The translations under genes were made by a program, and so were the position numbers. The notes under the pieces are model-generated. The model was not told the DNA's origin and did not search any database. It saw only the letters and a program-made list of their open reading frames with translations. From contig URSE01000017.1 of NCBI GenBank assembly GCA_900550455.1, positions 1-17,700 on the forward strand: DNA of 17,700 nt, in the 5' to 3' direction. Numbering within the stretch: the stretch's first letter is position 1; each line of letters begins with the position of its first letter. Below, piece after piece: positions 6,713-14,130 of the stretch. The DNA comes from an uncultured Veillonella sp. (lineage in GTDB: Bacteria; Bacillota; Negativicutes; Veillonellales; Veillonellaceae).

Positions 6713-7852
6713 CTAGTTTTCAGGGTAGTTGCCGAGTAAGCGGAATTTATCTTGTGATTCGTGGAGTTCCGCCAAGAGAGCCCGGACCCGAGGGTCTACG
6801 AGGGAAGCCTCAAGGTCTAGGTAGAAAAGGAACTCGAAGTTATGACCCTGGATAGGGCGGGATTCGATCTTGGTCAGGTTGATTCCCATATTGCCGAATT
6901 TAGTCAGTAGGGATCCGAGGCCCCCCGGTGTATGACTAGCGGTGGTAACAATAGAAATTTTGTTAGCCCCTGGGTAAACTGCTAAGTCCTTGGTGATACA
7001 GATGAAACGGGTGTAATTATTGTCGTTGTTTTGAATGGATCGACGAACCGCTTGGAGGCCGTAGAGTTGAGCACACTGAGGAGCTGCTACTGCAGCAACG
7101 CCAGTATCTTCTGATTTGGCTACCATTTGGGCGGCCATAGCCGTATTGGTGTAAGGCTCTAGTTTGATATGTGGGTATTGGGCAAAGAATTCTGAGCATT
7201 GGCCTAAGGCTTGTGGGTGGGAGTAGACCGTATGGATATCTTCTAGTCCTGTCCCTTCTTTGGCCAAGAGGTCATGGGATATCCATTGCTTGGTACCCCG
7301 CACGATATAGCAGTGCTTGCGTTCTAAAAGGTCATAGACTTCCTTAACAGACCCATTAGAGGAATTCTCAATAGGAAGGACGCCGAACTGGGCTAGCCCT
7401 TCTTCAACGGCGTCGAAGACAGCCTGGAAGGAGTTGACATAGAGAATTTGGCTCAAGGGTAAGAGTTTATCGCAAGCCATTTGGGCATTCGACCCGAAGA
7501 TGCCGCAGCAGGCCACGGTTCCTCGTTGTGGAGGTAGGTTGGGGGCTGCTGCCACAGCGGCTTCGACTTCTTTGGTGAAAGCGGTTTCTTTAAAGAGTTC
7601 CTCCGCTTGGAAGGTTCGACTGAGGGAAAAGAGGTTTTCGAAGAAGCGGCGAGCGTAGATGTCCATGTCTGGTCCCGCTTGCACGGTGATTTTATCTAGA
7701 ATATCCCGCTCCCGCTTGGCATCAAAGATGGCCTTGCCCATTTGGGCCTTGGCCTTGGCTACATGAGAAGATAGTTCCATTCGCTCCAAGAAGAGCTTGA
7801 GCATTTCATCGTTAATGCCATTAATCTGGCTACGGGCTTTATCTAAGTTCAT
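6713..7852 (-). CDS. pheA: Chorismate mutase-prephenate dehydratase (P-protein)
   Basis: Converts chorismate to prephenate and then to phenylpyruvate, the branch to phenylalanine. 379 aa, three parts. The AroQ-type chorismate mutase (1-85) carries R7, R24, K35, D44, R47 and E48, which line up with the E. coli catalytic set at a constant offset. The prephenate dehydratase domain (about 112-290) shows GVLPIENSSNGSV (157-169) and the catalytic NYTRF (279-283). The ACT domain (about 297-376) shows GGLGSLLTKFGNMGIN and ESRP (330-333), which bind phenylalanine for feedback inhibition. The ATG at 7852 is preferred (AGGAG 9 nt upstream) over the TTG at 7858, which sits only 3 nt from it. It overlaps the end of aroC by 14 bp, so translation is coupled. 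No prephenate dehydrogenase (tyrA) is in the window. Confidence 0.95.
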   Translation of the reverse strand: MNLDKARSQINGINDEMLKLFLERMELSSHVAKAKAQMGKAIFDAKRERDILDKITVQAGPDMDIYARRFFENLFSLSRTFQAEELFKETAFTKEVEAAVAAAPNLPPQRGTVACCGIFGSNAQMACDKLLPLSQILYVNSFQAVFDAVEEGLAQFGVLPIENSSNGSVKEVYDLLERKHCYIVRGTKQWISHDLLAKEGTGLEDIHTVYSHPQALGQCSEFFAQYPHIKLEPYTNTAMAAQMVAKSEDTGVAAVAAPQCAQLYGLQAVRRSIQNNDNNYTRFICITKDLAVYPGANKISIVTTASHTPGGLGSLLTKFGNMGINLTKIESRPIQGHNFEFLFYLDLEASLVDPRVRALLAELHESQDKFRLLGNYPEN

Positions 7853-8933
7853 GGTCAATATCTCCTAGAAAATCTAATATAACGAGCGCTGTTACGGCCT
7901 CGATAACGGGAACGGCACGAAGGGCTACACAGGGATCGTGACGCCCCTTGATGACTAGCTTGGTAGCTTCCATTTTAGAAAGGGAGAGGGAGTCCTGTTC
8001 CTTATAGATGGAAGGGGTCGGTTTAATAGCTGCCTGCATGACTAGGGGCATGCCATTGCTGATACCGCCTTGGATGCCGCCAGAATTGTTGGATTTGGTC
8101 TTTACTTGCCCCTCTTTGATAGTGAAAGGATCGTTCTCCTGGCTCCCTAGGTGGCAGACGCCGTCAAAACCAGAGCCAAAGGAAATACCCTTCACGGCTG
8201 GCACCCCAAATACAGTAGCTGCTAAGCGGTTTTCTAAGCCATCAAAGTTGGGATTACCCAAGCCCAGAGGGAGCCCTGTAGCGAAAACTTCTACGATTCC
8301 CCCTGTTGAGTCCCCTTGGTCGCGGAGTTCTGTTACTATCCGGGTCGCTTCAGCCCGCGCTTGAGGGTTGACCATGGTAATGGGCTCCCTAGCGGCTAAG
8401 GCTAGGGCCTTTAGGTCTGGATTGGTGAAATCTATGGGTTGGTCCTTAATGGGACCTACTTGCTTGAGGTGGGCCCCTATGTGGATGCCCTTAGTAGCTA
8501 AAATTTGGAGGGCTATGCCACCGGCTACGCAGAGGGGGGCGGTAAGACGGGCCGAAAAGTGGCCGCCTCCACGCATATCCACCTTGTCGCCGTAGCGCAC
8601 ACGAGCTGTAAAGTCTGCATGAGAGGGACGAGGAATATCCCGTAAGTTATTGTAGTCTTTTGAATGTTGGGAGGTATTGCGAATCTGGAAGGCAAGGGGA
8701 GATCCACTGAGTATGCCATCTACAATTCCAGCCAGAAATTCTGGTTGGTCCGCTTCCTTCCGTTGGGTGGTGAGGGCATTTTGCCCTGGTGCCCGCCGTT
8801 GCAAGAAGGCTTGTAGTTGGTCTAAGTCCACTTTAAAGCCACAAGGGAGACCATCCACGACAGCACCGATAGCGGTGCCATGGGAGGCGCCAAAGACAGA
8901 TACTTGTATATGTTTGCCGAAGCTACTAGACAT
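7839..8933 (-). CDS. aroC: Chorismate synthase
   Basis: Catalyses the last common step, 5-enolpyruvylshikimate 3-phosphate to chorismate, using reduced FMN. At 364 aa it is of the usual bacterial size. Visible motifs: GASHGTAIGAVVDGLP (15-30) with the conserved H18, RRAPGQN (46-52), RPSHAD (102-107), MRGGGHFSAR (120-129) and RHDPCVALRAVPVIEA (331-346), all typical. The start at 8933 has AGGAGG 8 nt upstream and overlaps the aroA stop by 8 bp. The 3' end overlaps pheA. No flavin reductase domain is fused to it, so it is probably the monofunctional type needing an external reductase. Confidence 0.97.
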   Translation of the reverse strand: MSSSFGKHIQVSVFGASHGTAIGAVVDGLPCGFKVDLDQLQAFLQRRAPGQNALTTQRKEADQPEFLAGIVDGILSGSPLAFQIRNTSQHSKDYNNLRDIPRPSHADFTARVRYGDKVDMRGGGHFSARLTAPLCVAGGIALQILATKGIHIGAHLKQVGPIKDQPIDFTNPDLKALALAAREPITMVNPQARAEATRIVTELRDQGDSTGGIVEVFATGLPLGLGNPNFDGLENRLAATVFGVPAVKGISFGSGFDGVCHLGSQENDPFTIKEGQVKTKSNNSGGIQGGISNGMPLVMQAAIKPTPSIYKEQDSLSLSKMEATKLVIKGRHDPCVALRAVPVIEAVTALVILDFLGDIDHELR

Positions 8934-10188
8934 GAGCGGAGCCTCCTAGTTGATTCCAATCGTCGAAAAAGTCTGGGTAGGATTTGGTGATAGCCTGGCT
9001 ATCCTTGAGTTTGACAGGACCTTGTGAGATGAGGGCCGCCAAGGTGCCGGCCATAACCAAACGGTGGTCATTTTGGCAGTCTACTAGACCTCCCTTGAGG
9101 GTTCCAGTTCCTTGAATGTAGAGGTCATCTCCTGTTAGGCGGACACAACCACCAAGGTCTCTCACCAAGGCAGCTACCGCTTCAAGACGGTCTGATTCCT
9201 TGATGCGCAAGCGGGCCCCGTTAAGGAAGGCTGATTCTCCTTGAATGCCGCAGGCTAGGGCAGCTAGGACAGGGAGTAGGTCTGGGCATTGGCCTAGGTC
9301 TACCTCAAGAGGCTGACTAGCCTTGCCTGTGACAGTTAAATCAGATCCAGACCAGCTAATTTGGCTGCCCGACTTGGATATGATATCCAAGATGCGACGG
9401 TCGGCCTGGATAGAGTCTTTGTTTAAGCCCTTAATGGTTAGGGATTGTCCGCTAAGGGCGGTGGCTACAATCCAGATGGCCGCATTGGACCAATCCCCTT
9501 CAATAGCATAGTCCTCCTGCCCTTTAAAGGAGACCCCTTGGGGAATGTAAAAAGAGGGATAGCCTTTTGAACTTAGTTCTTGCTCTACCGTGACACCAAA
9601 GTCCTTCATAGTATTGATGGTGAGGGATACATAGTCTTTAGATTCTAGCTTATCTAGGGAGTCTATCTGACAGGCCCCTATTTGAGGGGCTGCTAGGAGG
9701 AGGCCTGAGAAGAATTGACTAGATACATTGCCCACCATGGAAAAGTGGCCTCCTGTTAGGTGGCCCTTCATAGTAAAGGGTGGCTTATCCTGTGTAAAGG
9801 TCACTCCGTGCTCTTTGAGTTGGCCCAGGAGAGGTTCTAGGGGGCGTTCTGGTAGACGGCCCTTAGCGTCTACTTGGACCTCGTCACAGAGGGAGGCTGC
9901 TACAGGCAAGAGGAGGCGAAGGGTAGTGCCTGATTCATGAGGGAGGATTTGTCCCACTTGAGGAGCGGGGCCTGGGTGAATATGGATGACTTGGTCTTGA
10001 TAGTCAACTTGAGCCCCTAAGGATCGCATGGAAACCATGGTGGCATCGATGTCCTTGGAGGTCCGGCTGAGCTTGATGCTCGAAGGACCAGTGGCCAAGG
10101 CAGCGCAGATGATAGCTCGGTGGGCATGGGCCTTGGCGGGAATGGCGGCTATGGTACCAGTAGGCACCTGGGCAGTAACAGTATGCAT
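8926..10188 (-). CDS. aroA: 3-phosphoshikimate 1-carboxyvinyltransferase (EPSP synthase)
   Basis: Joins PEP and shikimate 3-phosphate to give EPSP, step 6 of the pathway. 420 aa. Visible residues: K19 and R24 in PAKAHAHRA, the PEP-site block ESGTTLRLLLP (85-95), SSQ (156-158), D303, KESDR (330-334), NDHR (373-376) and K402 (TKSYPDF). Two departures from the E. coli pattern are seen: the serine after the first active-site lysine is alanine (A20), and the position equal to Pro101 is leucine. The second is common in class II-like enzymes. The ribosome binding site is weak (GAGAAG, about 4 nt from the ATG) compared with neighbours. The gap to aroB is 38 bp; the 3' end overlaps aroC. Confidence 0.95.
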   Translation of the reverse strand: MHTVTAQVPTGTIAAIPAKAHAHRAIICAALATGPSSIKLSRTSKDIDATMVSMRSLGAQVDYQDQVIHIHPGPAPQVGQILPHESGTTLRLLLPVAASLCDEVQVDAKGRLPERPLEPLLGQLKEHGVTFTQDKPPFTMKGHLTGGHFSMVGNVSSQFFSGLLLAAPQIGACQIDSLDKLESKDYVSLTINTMKDFGVTVEQELSSKGYPSFYIPQGVSFKGQEDYAIEGDWSNAAIWIVATALSGQSLTIKGLNKDSIQADRRILDIISKSGSQISWSGSDLTVTGKASQPLEVDLGQCPDLLPVLAALACGIQGESAFLNGARLRIKESDRLEAVAALVRDLGGCVRLTGDDLYIQGTGTLKGGLVDCQNDHRLVMAGTLAALISQGPVKLKDSQAITKSYPDFFDDWNQLGGSAHV

Positions 10189-10226
10189 AAGTCTTCTCGA
10201 ATCTCTATAATAGTTTTGAAAACAGG

Positions 10227-11279
10227 TTAATCTAAGTAGGTAGCCAGTTGCTCAAAGGTAACTTCCTTGAGCTCGCTATGGCCATAGGTCTTTGGTACTA
10301 CAATGGTAATGCTAGCCCCGTGGGATTTTTTGTCGTGTTGCGCCGCTTCTAGGAGACGGTCCTTAGGGATATTCGTGGATGTAGGCAGGTAATGGGACTC
10401 TAATAGGGCCTTAAGCTTAGGTAAAACTGCTGGGTCTAGGCTGTCATGCCTTACCGCCCCTTGGGCCATGAGCATGAGGCCGATGGCTACAGCATTACCG
10501 TGGGCCACTGTAAAATGACTCTCCTTTTCGATGCCATGAGCAAAGGTATGACCTAGGTTGAGGAGGGCTCGGATAGAGCCTTCCTTTTCATCGGCCTGTA
10601 CGATGGATGCTTTGGCATGAACGCAACGTGCAATTACAGCGGTCGCTTGATCAGGATTATCCACTAGTGGTTTTGCCTCTAAGAGGTCTAAGAGGCCAGG
10701 AACATCCAAAAAACCGTACTTGATGATTTCCCCACAGCCGTTAATCCATTGGTCTCGTGGTAGGGTCTTGAGCGTTTGTGGATCACAGAGAACTGTGATA
10801 GGTTGCTTAAAAGCGCCCCAGAGGTTTTTGCCGGCAGATAGGTTGACCGCTGTCTTACCACCAACAGAGGAATCTACGGCGGCTAGGAGGGAGGTAGGAA
10901 TTTGAATGTAGTCAATCCCCCGCAAATAGGTTGCGGCGGCAAAGCCTCCCATATCCCCTACGACACCGCCACCTAAGGCGATTAATAGGTCTCCACGGGT
11001 CATCTTGGCATGGGCCATGTATTCTACCAATTCTAGGAGGGTGCTAGCATTCTTGGAGCTTTCACCAGCGGGAAAGACAAAGTCTAAGACCTTAAAGCCC
11101 GCGACCTCCAATTGAGCCTTGACCCGATCTAAGTAGAGGGGGGCTACATGACTATCGGATACGATGATAGCCTGGCAGGGATCCTTGAGGGGCAAAATAT
11201 AGTCACTTAGGTGACTGAGAAGGTCCTCTTCGATGATGACATCATAAGGGGCACCCGTATTAACGTGAATGCGTTCCAT
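10227..11279 (-). CDS. aroB: 3-dehydroquinate synthase
   Basis: Cyclises DAHP to 3-dehydroquinate with catalytic NAD+ and a divalent metal, step 2 of the pathway. 350 aa. The NAD site GGGVVGDMGGFAAATYLRG (103-121), the block PTSLLAAVDSSVGGKTAVN (128-146), and metal ligands E184 (CGEIIKYG), H244 (NLGHTFAHGIE) and H260 (VAHGNAVAIGL) are all present. AAAGGAG lies 5 nt before the ATG. It follows aroF by 82 bp, a gap that contains a 12-bp stem-loop. Confidence 0.97.
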   Translation of the reverse strand: MERIHVNTGAPYDVIIEEDLLSHLSDYILPLKDPCQAIIVSDSHVAPLYLDRVKAQLEVAGFKVLDFVFPAGESSKNASTLLELVEYMAHAKMTRGDLLIALGGGVVGDMGGFAAATYLRGIDYIQIPTSLLAAVDSSVGGKTAVNLSAGKNLWGAFKQPITVLCDPQTLKTLPRDQWINGCGEIIKYGFLDVPGLLDLLEAKPLVDNPDQATAVIARCVHAKASIVQADEKEGSIRALLNLGHTFAHGIEKESHFTVAHGNAVAIGLMLMAQGAVRHDSLDPAVLPKLKALLESHYLPTSTNIPKDRLLEAAQHDKKSHGASITIVVPKTYGHSELKEVTFEQLATYLD

Positions 11280-11311
11280 CCTATCTCCTTTGTATCAACT
11301 CAGTAACATGC

Positions 11312-11347
11312 TTAAGCACTTACGAGCCCAGGGCTGTAAGTGCTTAA
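11312..11347 (-). other. Stem-loop in the aroF-aroB gap
   Basis: A perfect 12-bp stem (11312-11323 with 11336-11347) has a 12-nt loop that itself contains AGCCC and GGGCT. No T-tract follows on minus, so full termination is unlikely. It could protect the aroF message or lower aroB expression relative to aroF. Confidence 0.6.
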
Positions 11348-11361
11348 CCTGTATAGTCGTC

Positions 11362-12375
11362 TTATTTTTGAACCTTTACTACGATATCGCGAAGGGCAAA
11401 GATATCCTTAGCTAATTCGTCGAAGGTTTCTGGGCGAAGGGCTTGAGGACCGTCGCAGAGAGCCTTAGCTGGATCGTTGTGAACTTCAATCATGAGGCCG
11501 TCGCAGCCTGCTCCTGTGGAAGCCAAAGAGAGAGGGCGTACCATACGACTCATACCAGCTGCATGGGATGGATCCATGATGATTGGCAAGTGAGACAATT
11601 CTTTCATCATAGGAACTGCAGTTACATCTAAGGTGTTACGGGTTTTTGGTTCGAAGGTGCGGATGCCCCGTTCGCAGAGAACTACATTTTCATTGCCTTC
11701 GGACATGATGTATTCTGCAGCCATGAGCCATTCTTCATAGGTAGAGGATAGGCCTCGTTTAAGAAGAACTGGTTTTCTAAGCTTGCCCACTTCTTTTAAG
11801 AGGAAGAAGTTTTGCATATTACGAGCACCGATTTGGAGCATGTCCACATCATCGAAGTATTCCAATTGGGAGGCGTCCATGACTTCGGACACGATAGGTA
11901 GGCCTGTTTCTTTTTTTGCCGCTACCAAGAGGTCTAGGCCAGCAGGCCCCATGCCTTGGAAGGAGTATGGGGAGGTCCGAGGCTTGAAAGCGCCACCACG
12001 GAGAATGTTGGCGCCAGATGCCTTAACGGCTTTGGCAATACCTACCACTTGTTCTTCCGATTCAACGGAGCAAGGGCCAGCCATGATAGCGAAGTGGCCA
12101 CCACCGATTTTTACACCTCCTACATCGACGATGGTGTCGTCTGGATGGAATTTGCGGTTCGCTTTTTTGAAAGGTTCTTGAATACGAGTCACTTTATCTA
12201 CAATCTCCAATGATTCAATTACACGAGCATCTAGGGAAGAAGTATCGCCGATGAGGCCTAAGATGAGGTAGTTCTCCCCTTGGGTTGGGCTTACGGTTAA
12301 TCCTTGGTTGGTCAACCAATTGGTAAGTTCTTGTACTTGTTGTTTGTCGGCCTTGTTCTTGAGTGTGATGATCAT
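11362..12375 (-). CDS. aroF: 3-deoxy-7-phosphoheptulonate (DAHP) synthase, type I-beta with N-terminal regulatory domain
   Basis: First committed enzyme of the shikimate pathway: PEP plus erythrose 4-phosphate to DAHP. 337 aa. Residues 1-70 form a small ferredoxin/ACT-like domain as in Thermotoga maritima DAHP synthase, where it mediates Tyr/Phe inhibition. The barrel shows AGPCSVES with metal ligand C102, GAFKPRTSPYSFQG (128-141), QIGARNMQNF (181-190), KRGLSS (206-211), CERGIRTFE (234-242), DPSHAAG with H271, E297 in EVH and D308 in CDGPQ. These four ligands match the T. maritima set. AGGAGG lies 7 nt before the ATG. It is the first structural gene of the aro operon, preceded by an aromatic leader peptide and an attenuator. 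It therefore appears to be controlled both allosterically and by attenuation. Confidence 0.97.
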   Translation of the reverse strand: MIITLKNKADKQQVQELTNWLTNQGLTVSPTQGENYLILGLIGDTSSLDARVIESLEIVDKVTRIQEPFKKANRKFHPDDTIVDVGGVKIGGGHFAIMAGPCSVESEEQVVGIAKAVKASGANILRGGAFKPRTSPYSFQGMGPAGLDLLVAAKKETGLPIVSEVMDASQLEYFDDVDMLQIGARNMQNFFLLKEVGKLRKPVLLKRGLSSTYEEWLMAAEYIMSEGNENVVLCERGIRTFEPKTRNTLDVTAVPMMKELSHLPIIMDPSHAAGMSRMVRPLSLASTGAGCDGLMIEVHNDPAKALCDGPQALRPETFDELAKDIFALRDIVVKVQK

Positions 12376-12423
12376 GATATAACCTCCTGAATGATTGGGT
12401 ACCTAGCGGTTGGGCATACATAG

Positions 12424-12458
12424 AAAAAGGACCACCCGCTACTACGGGTGGCCCTTTT
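12424..12458 (-). terminator. Attenuator terminator in the aroF leader
   Basis: A 14-bp stem with one G-T wobble (12445-12458 with 12425-12438), GC-rich at its core with a 6-nt loop, ends in five Ts (12424-12428) on the minus strand. It lies between the leader peptide stop (12483) and the aroF ATG (12375), so transcription ending here would keep the whole operon off. Bases 12442-12449, in its loop and upstream arm, are perfectly complementary to 12507-12514 inside the leader peptide ORF. That pairing would destroy the terminator and is the likely antiterminator. Confidence 0.9.
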
Positions 12459-12482
12459 AGTATTTAACGCTTGACTGGTAAT

Positions 12483-12572
12483 TTAGCGTACACCAAATAG
12501 TCCTTTACCCGTAGACTGGATAAAGAACCAAAAGTAGTATGCGTTTGTGTGCATGTTAGCTACACTTACCAT
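12483..12572 (-). CDS. Aromatic leader peptide of the aro operon (29 aa)
   Basis: A short ORF with ATG at 12570-12572, AGGAG (12580-12584) 7 nt upstream, and a TAA at 12483-12485. Residues 1-11 read MVSVANMHTNA. Residues 12-17 are Tyr-Tyr-Phe-Trp-Phe-Phe, six consecutive aromatic codons covering all three aromatic amino acids; the rest is IQSTGKGLFGVR. It sits about 27 nt after the predicted transcript start and 25 nt before the terminator hairpin. This is the layout of trpL- and pheL-type leader peptides. By analogy, scarce charged tRNA-Tyr, tRNA-Phe or tRNA-Trp stalls the ribosome, leaves 12507-12514 free to pair with 12442-12449, and lets transcription reach aroF. The peptide probably has no function beyond being translated. 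The stalling model is inferred. Confidence 0.88.
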   Translation of the reverse strand: MVSVANMHTNAYYFWFFIQSTGKGLFGVR

Positions 12573-12605
12573 GTCGTGGCTCCTTTTTCTAAAATAACTG
12601 CCTCT

Positions 12606-12634
12606 ATTATGCTACTTCTTTTTAGAGTGGTCAA
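12606..12634 (-). promoter_or_regulatory. Promoter of the aroF-led operon
   Basis: On minus, TTGACC (12629-12634) and CATAAT (12606-12611) are exactly 17 bp apart, a near-consensus sigma-70/sigma-A promoter. Transcription should start near 12599. The spacer holds an inverted copy of the TTTTTAGAGTGG sequence also found in the left-edge permease promoter. Confidence 0.8.
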
Positions 12635-12728
12635 GTGTTTTTTGAGAAAAGACATTAAATAGACTGGAACGTGTATATGTATTTAGACTTGTATTATTAT
12701 TATGAAGGTCTTCCGAGTGCTTGTTCAT

Positions 12729-12783
12729 AGGGGGTTTCTGTGGTTTATGGGAAATCCCCCCTAGCTTGCTAGGGGGATTTTTT
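12729..12783 (+). promoter_or_regulatory. Terminator with overlapping alternative hairpin upstream of nagZ
   Basis: A strong hairpin (12752-12765 with 12768-12780, one bulged C) ends in six Ts (12778-12783) on plus, 43 bp before the nagZ ATG. No plus-strand gene lies upstream for it to end. AGGGGGTTT at 12729-12737 is complementary to the hairpin's 5' arm (AAAT plus six Cs plus T, allowing one bulge), giving a mutually exclusive pairing. This resembles a terminator/antiterminator switch controlling nagZ, or the 3' end of a small RNA. In the rest of the gap to the aroF promoter (12635-12728) I see no clear plus-strand promoter and no known riboswitch. Confidence 0.6.
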
Positions 12784-12826
12784 GTATAGTAAAGATACTA
12801 ATTATCCTATCTAGAAAGGCATACCT

Positions 12827-13978
12827 ATGAAATTAAAATCCCTTTTAGGCTTATCCCTAATGGCTCTTACCCTGCCTCTTGTGACAGCTTGTTCCCATCC
12901 CTTTTCGCAAGGGCAAGAAGCAACTTACGCTTCCGTGAGTCAGAACCAAGATACGCCTGAAGCCAAGGCTAAGGCCCTAGTTAAGTCCATGTCCAATGAG
13001 GAGAAGGTGGGGCAGCTCCTCATCTTTGGCGTCTACGGTACAGAGGCAAACGATGACTCCAAGTATATGATCAACTCCTATCATCCAGCCGGTATCATCC
13101 TCTTTGACCGCAATATGAAGGACCCAGACCAGGTGAAAACCTTAATTGGTCAGTTGAAAGATACCTCCAAAGCCAATAGTTCTATCCCCCTCTTCATGGC
13201 CATAGATCAAGAGGGTGGAGCCGTTACTCGCATGGCGGATAGCTTGGTACAGGCACCTCCCGCTCAGGTTTTGGGGACGGAATCTGTCGATAAAGCTGTG
13301 GATTGGGCTCAAAAGTCAGGAAAAGAACTCAAGGATTTGGGCTTTAATCTCAACTTTGCCCCTGATGCGGATATGGGGCTCACGTATGGCCGCTCCTATT
13401 CTTCGGATGATCCTAGTAAGGTTGTAGAGTATGCTTATGCTGTAGGCCAAGCCTACCATGACCAAGGGCTCTTCTTTGCCTATAAGCACTTCCCGGGCAT
13501 AGGGAAGACTGATGTAGATCTTCATGCTGATTCTAGTCGGGTGACAGCCTCTAAAGAAGTTCTCATGAATAATGATGCCAAGATCTTCCAAGATTTGATC
13601 GGTAAGACCGAAAGTAACCAATACATGGTTATGGTTTCCCATGCCATCTACTCAGACTTAGATTCTGACAACCCAGCGTCTCTCTCCAAGGCTATTATGG
13701 TTGACCTCCTACGAAATCAATTTAACTACCAAGGGGTGGTTATTATTGATGATTTAGAAATGGGGGCCTTAGCTAATCACTACTCCTTTGGAGATATGGC
13801 CGTTAAATCCATCAATGCGGGCGGAGATCTTCTTTTGGTCTGCCAAGACTATGGCCATATGCGTGAAGTCTACAAGGGACTTTTAGAAGCCGTTACATCT
13901 GGCACTATATCCCAAGATCGCCTAGATCAAGCTGTTACTCGAGTTCTAACCATGAAATTATCCCGTGACGACATGTAG
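12827..13978 (+). CDS. nagZ: NagZ-like beta-N-acetylhexosaminidase, GH3 family lipoprotein
   Basis: A 383-aa family 3 glycosidase likely to remove N-acetylglucosamine from muropeptides or chitin-type sugars. A signal peptide (1-21) ends in the lipobox LVTAC, so C22 should be lipidated and the enzyme anchored outside the cytoplasmic membrane. Domain marks: VGQLLIFGV (61-69), AIDQEGGAVTR (125-135), KHFPG (220-224), the catalytic acid/base dyad D231-x-H233 (DLH), and nucleophile D308 in IIDDLEMGA. The usual PGHG is PGIG here. Only the single GH3 domain is present. GAAAGG lies 7 nt before the ATG. It is monocistronic: an attenuator-like hairpin lies upstream and a large hairpin downstream. Exact sugar substrate is inferred. 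Confidence 0.9.
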   Translation: MKLKSLLGLSLMALTLPLVTACSHPFSQGQEATYASVSQNQDTPEAKAKALVKSMSNEEKVGQLLIFGVYGTEANDDSKYMINSYHPAGIILFDRNMKDPDQVKTLIGQLKDTSKANSSIPLFMAIDQEGGAVTRMADSLVQAPPAQVLGTESVDKAVDWAQKSGKELKDLGFNLNFAPDADMGLTYGRSYSSDDPSKVVEYAYAVGQAYHDQGLFFAYKHFPGIGKTDVDLHADSSRVTASKEVLMNNDAKIFQDLIGKTESNQYMVMVSHAIYSDLDSDNPASLSKAIMVDLLRNQFNYQGVVIIDDLEMGALANHYSFGDMAVKSINAGGDLLLVCQDYGHMREVYKGLLEAVTSGTISQDRLDQAVTRVLTMKLSRDDM

Positions 13979-13993
13979 TTTGTAAGTAAATAG

Positions 13994-14072
13994 ATAGTAT
14001 AAAGAGGCCCCAGGCCATCAGAGATAACATTCCTGAAAGAGTTATCAATGGTGACCTGGGGCCTCTTACTAT
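13994..14072. terminator. Large convergent hairpin between nagZ and nrdB
   Basis: A perfect 13-bp GC-rich stem (14002-14014 with 14055-14067) is extended outward after a 3-nt bulge by ATAGT/ACTAT (13994-13998 with 14068-14072). Inside it, CCAT/ATGG and GATAAC/GTTATC (14023-14028 with 14041-14046) also pair. It lies 15 bp after the nagZ stop and 59 bp after the nrdB stop. T-tracts are poor on both strands, so it may act as a bidirectional terminator or as a 3' barrier to nucleases. Confidence 0.65.
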
Positions 14073-14130
14073 TGTAAGTTGATCTAAACAATCAAAGTTT
14101 GAGCTTACTTTGGGGCTTTTTTAAAGCTTA

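Noticed and set aside
12702..12764. A 20-codon plus-strand ORF with Phe-Leu-Trp-Phe whose stop lies in the terminator arm upstream of nagZ, resembling a second leader peptide
   Set aside because: No ribosome binding site precedes the ATG; a GTG at 12717 has only a weak GAAGG. Aromatic content alone is not enough, and nagZ has no link to aromatic amino acids.
14098..14130. Separate terminator directly after nrdB
   Set aside because: The AAGCC and AAGCT segments give only a weak 5-bp stem with a long loop and no proper T-tract.
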